Shown here one piece after another: positions 26,301 to 38,700 of a stretch of DNA of 64,000 nucleotides. Each line of letters starts with the position of its first letter. Positions within the stretch are counted from its first letter, which is position 1. A program made the position numbers and the translations under genes. The DNA is from Megaleporinus macrocephalus. Taxonomy: Eukaryota > Chordata > Actinopteri > Characiformes > Anostomidae. The notes below the pieces were generated by a model that saw nothing but the letters and a program-made list of their open reading frames with translations, did not search any database and had not been told where the DNA came from. The DNA is taken from NCBI GenBank assembly GCA_021613375.1, contig CM038716.1, positions 3,991,684-4,055,683 on the forward strand, given 5' to 3'.

Positions 26301-29300
26301 CCCTTATTATATTTTACTTTTAATAAAATGTTTTAATACATTTGTAAACTAAGCTTTGTGAATATAGTTTTTTTTTATATTGTCATTGGTTTTGTTGCTT
26401 TCTCCCAGATCTACACCACGTATCTACACCATCCGGTCTGATTGTTGATTTGGGCTTGTGAACATTGATTCAGGCCAGACCCCCGACAATGAATGGAGCG
26501 TTGGTTGGACCTGCACTCGTCTGTTTGTTGTTTTTTTCCATCCCTCTTTTTTCCCCCCATAGAGTCCCATTCATTTTCGAGCACACCCAAATATTATGGT
26601 TTCTTTAAGCCTATAGCCTCCATACTGCCTGTACTTACTCAGGGCATGTCCCCAAACACACTGACCCGCACTCGTCGTTTATTCATACTCGTTCTTCACA
26701 CACAAACGTCTTGCGTTTCCTTCAGGGAATGCACTTTTCTTCTACCATTGTTAAGCTGTGTGTTTAACAGCGTTAATTTCATTGACAAACTATTTTAGTC
26801 ATAGTTTTCATCAACAAACCTTTTTTTTGTGATGAAAACGAGAGGATAACTAGTAAAAGCTACATAAAAGCTGAAAACTATGACGAAATTGATTGACACT
26901 GGTCAACGAATAAAAACGAGATGAAAATGTTTGGCAGGGATGGCATCCAATCAGAGCTGACTTAGGTTTGTGAAAGGCAGGGACAAGTTAGGTAAACATC
27001 CAATCATACAACTAAAAACAATTCAATTCCTAGTGTTCCAATAAAATCAACCGTGTTTAATATTATCATAAGTCTAAAGTCTTGGCTTACGCAAATAGTC
27101 ACGTGAACAGTGTGGACCACCAATAGGAGAGCTCCTTTTACCACTAACACGGCACGCGAGCGTGCAGGAATGTCTGGCGAAGGTTCGGAAACTGGGGTTC
27201 TCCTGGACTGAACAAAAGGAGGAGAAACTGGAGGAGCTGTGGAGTGAACTGTGGAGTGAGCTGTGGAGTGAGCACGAGTGCCTCGTTGAAAAAGGTAGAC
27301 AGAAATCGCTGAAGCCCTCGAAATCCCAGCCGAACAGGCCTACAGTGTTTACAAGCGAAATACACATTTTAGCTAAATATATCTTCAGTCATATAAATAG
27401 AAAATAATCTTAAAAGGAATCTAGTAGCAGTCTTGTAAACAGTGACTCTGAAAAAACCCTAGTCTTTGCAAAATCATAGCCTGTGACTAGTCTGTGACTA
27501 AAAGTCTTTAGATGTGAGAGGGTGTAAGACTTTAATCTATTAAATGTTTTTTCAGAAGTCTCTAGTGTATGGTCAGCATAAATTGTGACTTACGACTAAA
27601 AACTAAATCAGTTTGCTGTGAAACGTAACACTGGCGTTTAAAGCACTTGGAGCTGCCGCCGGTACAAATAGTTCCCGGTAAAAAGATGTTTTGATGTTTA
27701 TCGATGTAAATAAGCCCAGCAGGGAGTACGAGGAGGATGGAGATAGAGAGAAAGAGTGTTTATGTGTGTGCGCGCACGTGCGTGTAGGGTGTGTTTTTCT
27801 AGCTAAGAGCCTGTATATTGTGGATGCCTGTAATGCTAGGGCGTGCTTGATGACATGGAATTCAATTACCGTGTGTGTGTGTGTATGTGTGTGTGTGTGT
27901 GCGGCACACTGTGTTTATCTGTCCAAACGTGACTGAACCTGAATTCACCTGCATAGTGGCAGTGCATTTTGTTCCACGCACGCGTTGCTGGTGCGCTGCT
28001 GTTGTGGAATCTGCAGTCGCATGCTGCGAGGGGGTCTTTGAAGCCCAGCCATGCTTCATGCCTTTCTAAAGGCCTCTGCATGATTGGCAGGTGCTCCCGT
28101 TGAAACACTGTGTTCAATGATCGTCAGATCTCTCTCTGCGTCTCCGTACGTACCAGAGACCACAGATGCGGCGTCGCTTGCCTGAGGTCGGCGTGAAAGA
28201 GATCTATCTCTTCACATCTCTTTTTTGTTAGCCCCCTTTTAACCCTGTTTCTCAGTGGTTAGGACCCCCACAGGACCACCACAGAGCAGGTACTATTTGG
28301 GAGGTGGATCATTCTCAGCACTGCAGTGACACTGACGCCGTGGTGGGGTGTTTGTGCGTGTTGCGCTGGCTTTTAAACTCTGTGTCCACTCACTGTCCAC
28401 TTGGTTAGACACTCCCACCTTAGATGTTGGTCCACCTTGTGGGTAAAAGGTCAGAGACGATAGTTCATCTCTCGCTGCACGGTTTGTGTTCCTCTGGTTC
28501 TTTATCAGCGGTCACAGGACTCTGCATACAGGAGATTGTTTACATTCTTTAATAATAAATAATAATAAATAATAATAATAATAATAATAATCGTATATCG
28601 TCACTGTCCAATGAAATACATGCATCTCTATTTTTATCGATTTTGAGTTTTCTACATCATTTAAACACAGCAATCGTCGTTTACATTGTGTGAAAATTTC
28701 ACAATGAATGGACCAATAGAAGTGCTCCAAAATAGCTTGGAAAAAATTCTGGTTCCATTGACTTACATTGAAAGTAAAGTTCTGTAAAGTTCCCATTTTA
28801 GAGATGCTTGTTTTTCATTGGACAGCGATGGGATGTTATAAACATACTGAGCAGCCCAACATCTCTTGACAACCACTTCACATGTTGTTCCAATCCTAAA
28901 TAATCTTTGTTTTAATAGAAGCTACCACAATCATAAGCATTCACAAGTTTCTTCTGGTGCCTTAATAGCGCAGCCGACTGGAGGAACTTCAGATTTCAAG
29001 TGATTGTCAGAGCCTTGTTTGCACTCTATATTATTTAATATATATAATTTTTTTTACCTTTCCGAGAACACCAGCTGTGGATGATGGGGCAACACCTAAC
29101 GTTTTCTTAATCGATCAATATAACAAATCTTTTTTCGGTTAGTCGATTAATCTAATGACTAATTTTTAGATTTCTCTAATGTGAGTGTGTTACGAATTAA
29201 AATTTTTATTATTTTGTTATGGATTTGAATGGCCATCGTAGACTTAATGTGTTAATGGGTACCTTAAATGCACATGATTTATAAATGGTAAAAGACTAAA

Positions 29301-32300
29301 ACTCTACGCTCTGACTTGACCTTTAGAAGCACAAATGACACGTAGCCTACATATCGCACAAGAAGTTGGACAGTTTGTGGTCTATATATTTTAAGAGAGA
29401 GCCGTTTGAGAAGCAGCTACGTGTGTTTTAAAGCTAACGGTATCTACACAGTCTTAGGTTCTAAATTGGACGATTAAGAAATGGTTAGCAATGAGACTTT
29501 TCAAGTGACACTACTGAAAGAAACATGTTACACGTGTAAATAATCTTAAAATAATCTCCTAAAATTAGATAAACAGGTAAACAGGTGCTGTCCTGCTGCT
29601 GTGTTGACGAAGCGCTACGGAATGTTTGAGCTTCAAGTGCTCGTGTATAGCAGTACTGTTGTGATCATCTCCACTGTGCAGAGCTGACAGAGCACCACAC
29701 TGTTGTGTTTCTGTGTGAAACACTCCCACAACTTTAGATGCTCGGCGATTGTTTGTAGCTGCAACTAGCGTTCCGGGTAAATCCATGCTTTCAGTAGGTG
29801 CGGCCATCTTTGCGATGCATCAACACACGTCATGCTAACCAATGTAATTTCGTAATCAATTGTGAAGATGCATCGCCCCAGCCCTAGTAGACGGACATCA
29901 GAAGAACTTTCTCTCCAGAACTAGAGCTAGCTGCTCTGCGGTAATATGCTGGGCAGAAGAACAACAGCATTTATTATATTCATTGACACTTAACTTACAT
30001 TGTCATCTCTTAATTCTATTCCCAAACAGCGACCATCGCCACATACACATCTCCATCAACTATATCCAAGTATGTTACCGTATCTGCTCTGTCTGATCCA
30101 CTCATGCCAGCACAACACACACTAACACACCACCAGCACTGTCACTGTCACTGCAATGCTGAGAATGACCCATCTCCCTAATAGTACTTGCTCAGTGGTG
30201 GTCTTGACCAATAAAGAACAAGGTAACAAAGCATACAGAGGAACAGATGGACTACAGTCTGTAAGTGTAAAACTACAAAGTGCTCCTATAGGGTAAGTGG
30301 AGCTGATACAATAGACTATGTGCGTAGAATGTAGTGACCGGTCAGTATTCTATGTTAAACAAAGCTAATATTTAGAAATTGTGCCCTTACATTTGCATTA
30401 AATATTTGCCTACTTATATTTAAAATATATGGGAAACAAGTATGACCTCATGGCCTGACCTTGTTTAAAAACCCCGTGTATGTGTCCAAGTAAAACAGCA
30501 GGTACGGAATTGGTTGCCTCAGGTTTTCTTCTCAGGGTGTGCGTAGGCCTGTTTCAACATCAGCATTACCGTTAAGTCATATCCAAAAACTTCTATAATC
30601 GTTCTCATGAAGTGTTATTCACGTCTCCTGATTACCGAATCACTTTGGCATTCCAATCAAAAAAATGTCTCGCAGGCTGAAATCAAATTCTCAGTGCGTC
30701 AGCTAGTTTGGAAGCAATTACCATCATCACAGACGTGCATCCCCTCAGTGTGGTTTTGTGGTGAAAAGTCAGCCCAGCTGCTTTTCATGAAATGACATTG
30801 CTATACGGTAAGAGATTCAAATTCTACCATGAGACAATAGGTTTTAGTAGGTTTTTCTTTATGAGGTTGCTTCCCTACATGTACCTGTTGCCTGTATATA
30901 CAGCAAGTTGCCGGTTTAATGGGCTCACCAATCATGTATCTACCCTGACTACCCTGAGATTTCAGTTCCGGTCATGGTCAGTGTTGGGTATTGGCAGCAA
31001 TATCATAATGCAGTACATTTTAGTGATGGGCCGATCCAGTGTTTTTCACTTCCGATCCGATACCGATATATAACTGCCAACACAGATACCGATACAAATA
31101 TCGATATAAGGGCTCTTTAGTTTATTATCATTGGTACTATGCTTAAGGCTACATAATGAGGCTGAAATAGACACAGCACTTAGAAGAGTACACACATGCA
31201 TTTAATATAAATGCATTCCAAAGGCATATACAAACACAATAGTTTTCTTTCATATCAAATATTTAAAACACAAAACTGAAATAAACCTTTCTTGTAAGCT
31301 AAATACAACACTATGACTGACTGCATGATCTAAACAGTTCAAGTATTAAGAAAATTGTATCAGTAGCTGCAGAAACTTCAACAGGATTTCAAATAGTTTA
31401 AATAATGTGAAAAATAAATAGAAATTAAATAAAAAATGGATCAGTAAGTGGATCGGCTGCATTCACCTGATATCCGATACATTACATTACGTCAATAAAG
31501 GCCCCGATACCGATATTGTATCGGATCGGTCCCATCTCTAGTACATTTCTATGCAGGGAGGGGGGCTTGAGTCAGAAACTCAAGTGAGACTAAAGACTTA
31601 AGACTCCTGAATCTTCAACCCGAGAGAAAAATTAAAAAATGTTGAGCTATAATAGCAATTGGAGGACTTAGAGAATACAGATGACTGTTTAGTGTTAATG
31701 TGACCAATACTGATTGATCACCTTTTAGGATGACCAGCCAATTCCAGGGGCAGAGTTGGGCAGTTATGCTGTGTAGAAATAAACAATTATTCCACATCTT
31801 ATACTGACCACCAATGAAACTGGTCACACAAATGTTGGAATTATGACAGCATGGCGCAAAGACATGACTATCAGAGGAGAGCTTCAGCAGCTTGGTTATT
31901 TAAGGTGGAGACAGGAGGACACACTTTTGCAATTCAATACTGGGCTCAACCATGAGACGCTTGGCATCCACTTACTGCTGTACTCTGTGGAATGTTGCCG
32001 CTGACGTTGGCAGAATTTTTTGTTATGGCTCCATTAAAATCTATGGAACGTCCGGTTTGTGGTTGCAGTGTACTGGCTTCAATGATGTACTCTCAAGTGT
32101 CATATCAGCCTTGGCTTTGTTGCCCCCACAATTCCTTTTTAGCTGAATAACATCTAGGCTTTAAACAAGGAACTGCAAACTCATCCAAGGGCTCGCTATC
32201 AATCCTCGCTAAATATGGCTCATATGTTTTACATCACTGATCATCTGTGTAGGGCTGCGTATTGGCAAGAACCTGGCAATACAATACGTATCGTGATGTA

Positions 32301-35300
32301 GAGGTCACGATTCAATATATCACGATATATTGCGATATTGCAAGTAAAGTGATATATTGCGATTTTTCAAATCCTACTATTAAAACACACCATTGTATGA
32401 ACAGGGTTATCAATGCTTACACTAGCATTGCGCCCTTGTGCTGCTTGTTAATGTTGGAGTGGAGCTGAAAATGGGTTACAACACTGCCATCTAGTGGTCA
32501 GAGGTATAAACACAAAACAATGATTCACTTTCTGCCAAGAATCTGTATTCCTACCCAAATTTCTGAAATCAATATGAAAATTTGATATTTTGATTTATTT
32601 TTATAATGACTCTACCCTGTAATTTGAACTCAAACCCAAATTTGCTCTTCACTGACAGCATGTACCAAATAAAATAACGGCTGCACAGCTTGAATATTAG
32701 GGGTGTAAGAATATATTGAAATATTGAATATTGGGATATTATGTTTCGTACTCTGTTTGTGAGAATCGATACAGTACCACGAGACATAATATCTAATACT
32801 ATATATTTTGGTTGAACATCAGCTGATACTGATACACAGAAATATGAAAAATCATCAGTGCTGGAAAAGATTTCTGTTGTTGTGAAACGTTCTACTGTTG
32901 TTACAATGTTAATTAATAATAATAGAAGTAAATAGTTTTATATAGAACCACCTACAGCACACTGTCCATCAAGTTGATGAGCTCTCTCACAATGCTAAGA
33001 CCCCTTTAATCATACAAAGGTGTTCAAAGAGCGTTGATGGACCCATATAAAACATTCTCTTTGCTCCAGAAACCATGTACCATTGTGAATTTCTCATTCC
33101 ATTCTTACTCTCTGTCTTCATCTCTTCAAACTCTGTTTGTTATGCTTCTTCTTCTCTGCCTCCAGTATTTTGTCTTCGCCAGCTGTCGTGTGCAGGCCGA
33201 AATGACCGCAGATCAATTAGAACAGATAGCGTGCAAGCACACACTTACACACACACTCTCACACACACACTCAAAGGTCAAGCAAGCAAATGCATGCTTG
33301 TCAAAATCGCATACAACAGCACATGTGAGGACACATACACAGGGTTATCTTACAGCATACATACAATGGAATGAATTACAATTCAAATTTTGAACATTCC
33401 TGGCTTTTGGAGCCACGATAACACAGAGATCTTTATTTGTTTGCATTCTTTGCTCCCAGGCACGTGTAAGCATGCATGTGTGTTCACGTCGCCAGTGTGT
33501 GTGAAGGTGTAGCCGTGGGTCTACCAGGGTCTCTATATTCCTACCCACATTTCTGAAATCAATATGAAAATTTGATGTTTTGTTTTATGTTGATAATGAC
33601 TCTACCCTGTAATTTAAACTCAAACTCTAATTTGCTCTTCGCTGAAGCATGTACCAAATAAAACAATGGCTGCACAGCTTGAACACTAGGGGTGTAATGA
33701 AATATCGAATATTGGGATATTATGTTTCGTGATACTGTATCGATTCTCAAAGACATAGTATCGTTACACAGATTCCTGGCAGACAGTGAATCATTGTGTG
33801 ATGTGTTTAAACCTCTGACCACTAGATGGCTGTGTTGTAATTCATTTTCAGCTCCACTCCAACATTAACAAGCAGCACAAGGGTGCAATGTTATTGTAAA
33901 CATTGGCAAACCTGTTCATATAGTGGTGTGTTTTAATAGTAGGATTTGAAAAAACAAAGTATTTCGCTTTGCTTGCAGTATCGCAGTGTATCGCAATATA
34001 TAGAATCGTGACTGCTGTATCACGATACGTATTGTATCGACAGGTTCTTGCCAATACACATCCCTATTGAATACTGTGATATTTGTTCATTTATATGAAC
34101 CAACAAACTAACGATCAATGAATCAGCTTTAATATGAAGTGTAACAGCTGTGACACAACAGTTTAAGGCATTTTGAGCTACAGTAAGAAACAAGCAGTGG
34201 TTAAATGATATAACGAATGGTCACACAAACGTTGACATTGTGAAAATTGGGGAATATCTGAGATGAGCTTCAGCAGTGTAGGCTGGTTATTTAAGGTGAA
34301 AAAAGGCAGGAGGACGCTCTGTTCTCTGGTTTGTTATTGTTGTTTACTTATATGACCGAATAGAGTAATAATCAATACATCAGCTTAAATGTGAAGTGCA
34401 ATAATTGCATCAACAAATGTTCAGCAAGAGCTAAATTATCACCAAACTGATTAAGCCATCATTTTGAGCTGCAGTAGGAAATGAACAATGAATAAAGAAT
34501 GATTAAGAAGAACATTTAAAACTGTGTATATAAAATGAGTTAGGCTAATGCTTAGTAAAACAACTAATTTGTAGTGCTGAGACAGGGCAAGTTGTTGAAT
34601 GTTTCTTGAAGTAGGCTGCTAAATACTGTACTGGCGTTTGGGGACAAGTACACAAAGCTGCATACCCCCCCCTCCCGCATGAGATAGACATGGCTGTTGT
34701 TGTGTTGTTGTCACTGTTGTTTAGTTGGGAATATGTTTATTAACAATATTGGGGAGCATGTCTTTTAAGCAGTGAATAGGACCTTCCCTGACTTTTCTTT
34801 TGCATGATGCCATGCTGGTGTCAAGAAGTGGGATCTAGCTGCTGAACTACAAGAGATTAAGTGGAATTTTTAAAGACTTCCTTGCAGATATCAGTAAAAG
34901 AGAAGCCTACATAGTGGAGCGTGGCAGCCAGTGGTGGAGAAGACACTGATCAAACCAGGGATACAGCAGTGAGCTGCTGGCATTTGACACTCCATCGACT
35001 ACCTGGAGTGTATTTCCTACTGCAGGAAAAGGACTTGGTAGCCATACTCACCCAACATTGATGCTGGATGCTGGTGGACACTACCCTTGCACTGCACAAA
35101 AAGTGAAAACAGCTAAAAGGAGCTCCTCGGTCATGGCTGCCTCTCAATTAGCATTGTATGTTCTTTCATGCCTAGGGAAGATGCTGGTAAAAGATAACTT
35201 GTCTGGGAGTCTGGTTGGTTTCAGGCAGTGCAGACTCTGGAATGGACAGATGTAATAGCACAAGGGCGCTCCAGTTTTGCAATGGGCAGTTGTACCATAA

Positions 35301-35695
35301 GTGGGAGGAGTCAATGCCCAGTAAGTGTGTTTGCCCAGTAAGGACGCTTGGCAGTGCATCTGCAGAGTAAAACAGTGTTGGGGGCAGTAGTGGTTTGGAG
35401 GTTGGGGAAACAGTCTTGTGACTGGAAGGTCACTGGTTTGATCCCCTGAATCGACAGGACACCATGAATAGGGCTGCCCACTGCTTTGGGCGAGTATGCT
35501 CACTGTCCCTAGTGCGTGTGTTCACTAGTGTGTGTGTATGTAGGGTTAGATCAAGTAGTCAATGTGTGGTGTTGCATTGTGCATGGGGTGGCTGTCAGTT
35601 GTGTTACAGATGTAGATTATGTCCTGTGGTATTGAAAGCTGCACATACTTTTGCAACGGTGTCTCTCTCTTGCACACAACTCTCACACTGCCTTG

Positions 35696-35756
<61 letters not shown>

Positions 35757-38700
35757 TCTCTCTCTCCGCCAGTATTGCATGCATTGGAAAACCCAAACAG
35801 CTATCGATGTGCGTTGTCTACCAATGTACATATCAGAGCTCCGATAGCTGAGACAGACGTTTTCATTCATCAGAACTGCATAAACACGACTGCCTGCACA
35901 GACAAAGGTGGGTTCTGTTACAGCGAGAGACGCGGGGCGAAGCGTCACCGCCGCCCCAATCTCTGATAATCTTTCGCGTCTGTTGTGTCTGACCCAGTTT
36001 GAGGTCGAGATAAAACACTCACATGGCTTGAACCATGTCAGAGATGCCCTCTGTTAGTGCCCCCAGCACCAGACACGTGTGCTGAGGCTGTTGGACTACC
36101 GCGAGGCTCCTATTACTACTCGTTTCATGGAAAACTGCATGTGCACAGTTTGCTGCGGGGACGACACCCGGGTCCTTACTTAGTCTTGAAGATGATTCGA
36201 GAAATTTAAGGTCTTATTTTTTTATAGTTAGACATAATCAGTCCCAGTATCCACTCAGAAATTTGGAGCTGGTAGCTGTCCTGTGGTCAGAAAGTGGCTA
36301 CTGATAAAGGGTTTGGGGAAGGCAGGACTAACACAATGAAAAACTGCACAAGGGCAATGGCTACAACATGCATACAACCGTATTGCAAACACACAAGTAG
36401 CTTCATGCCTATGGAACCAGATTTTTGTCGTTTGCTCCTAACAGCACTTCAGTGGTTCCGTTGTTATGTTGTTTTTTTCTAGGTCGGGTACTAGATTTCC
36501 ATTTTCCGCTTGGTAAATAGGCGGAGCCGTAATGAAAACATTGCTGTGGTTAGGCGGCGGTGCAGTGATCGCCAGCCAAAAAAATAATTGGACACAAAGT
36601 ACGAGTATTTCCTTTCTAGAGCCAAGTGGGTGAATGTTTGGTGCTTGGCAGAGGGTTTCCCGAATTGAGGACTCCCGTTTCCATGTAGAATATTTATTTT
36701 GGTAGCTTATTAGTATTAATTATGATAATGACGGTACATTAGTAGACGGTAATATTGGTACATTACTAGACTCGACTTTACTGTCTACTAATGTCGTAGT
36801 AACTATTTGTTAAGAAAGTTGTATTTAGGCAGTAATTGTGTGAAATTGCTCGTTTATGTTGCAGGAGGTTGATATCGATGTGCACACCCATAAACCTGTT
36901 TCAAAACAGGGCCTGTGCTTCAAGTAAGGAAAGTGCTTGGGTCTTGCATTCGTCTCCAGTAGATCTGTGAGAAGGTAGCGCCAGTGCAGTTTTTGCCTTT
37001 GAAAGTAGTGCCGGCACAGGCGCTATCATTTTGGTGGGAAAAACTGCACTCGTGCCCATCCAAATTAGCATCACGCCAGTCATACATCTCTCAAATGACA
37101 TGAAAACAGAGCCCTTAGTTGATCATGTCATCAACCATGGGCTGACAATGCCAGAGGCTGGTCAGAGAGCGCAGCCTAACTTGAGCCAATTTACTATAGC
37201 CTACTATACTAAATCATCTGGACATTTAGACTGGAGTTTATGTATGTAACCAAAAGTTCTGTAGTATACCCCATATCATAGTGTATCAGTTGGGTGACAC
37301 ATGTTTACTTCATGAATGGCTGATGTCATACACTAACTGTACAAGTTTCCTGTATAATTTACTCTACTGTGGGGGAAATATCTTTTAAGCTGCATTGTCC
37401 AAGCCCTATATTATACAAAGATATAAAAGCAGCCTATGTGTGTATCTGCAAATATTAATGTGAATGTAAACAATCTGGACTTTTATGAATTAAGTGTGTG
37501 CCATTTGGTGCAAAAGTTTGATTTTGATACTGCTGTATGTAGTTTTGGTTGCAGTGCTTCATTTTGCAGGGTATTTGAGGTAGTTTGCAGTTTGGGCGTG
37601 TGGTTTTGTGAATTGTGTTAAGTATTTTTAAGTATTAAACCAGCCTAGTTTACAAAATTGTGTTTTAGCAATTGTAAAAAAAACTAAAACAGGGCCTGTG
37701 CTTCAAGTTAGGAAGGTGCTTGGGTCTTGCATTCGCCTGCAGTAGGAAAGTAGTGCCGGCACAGGCCCACTCGTGCCCATCCAAATTAGCAGTACGCCAG
37801 TCATACATCACTCAAATGACATGAGAACAGGGCCCTTGTTTGATATAAGGCTTTCACTTTCAATTATATTATTTATCAAGTACTGATTAATATGCAGTGA
37901 TTAACTGTGGAAAGACACACACGTACATGGATGTAGCCATCACATTCTTATCTTTCCCATAAGAAAGACCAACAGAAGGATTTGAAGGATATGAAAATTG
38001 GCGTATAGTGATTGAGAAGGTAAGTCTTAGTAACCGTGCTAGGCCTGTTCACAACTGACAGCATGCACTTGTATACTGTGTGTATTATACTGTGTGTATT
38101 AAATGAATGGAGGGTTGAGTGGTATTGTGTCTACTGGGGAAGAGCTGGCTCTAGTGCGGGTCGGATAAATAGAGGTGGGAAGCCTATTATGAAACTCAAG
38201 GCTTTGTTTTTCTTTGTTGAAGAGGTCATTGCGTGCGTGCGTGTGTGTGTGTCTGTGTGTCTGTGTGCGAGCAGTTTTGTTTGGGTTTCTTTTTGAATGT
38301 ACTTTATACTAATCTTTTTGAGGATACATTAAACAAGCAACTACAGTGTGTCATCACCATTAGCCTGGGCATGCACAGCCAACAGTCATCTTCGCCACAT
38401 AAAATCATGTTTCATCTGTAATTGTTTCACGTTCTGCGTAGAGTTGGCTGGTATGGGGGTAATACCGTATACTGTGGTGTGTAAGAAGATGATAATCTTT
38501 GTGTTTCATATCTGAAAGGATACATAAACACACACCATCAATTTATGTTTTAGAGGATTCATTGATTGGTGGCGCTAACAGAAAAAGAGAGACTGTGCTA
38601 TCCTCTAAACAAGTGTGCTAACCTTTGAATTAGTGTGCTATCCTCTGAACAAGTGTGCTATCCTCTAAAAAAGAGTGTGCTTTCCTCTAAAGTGTTCTAT

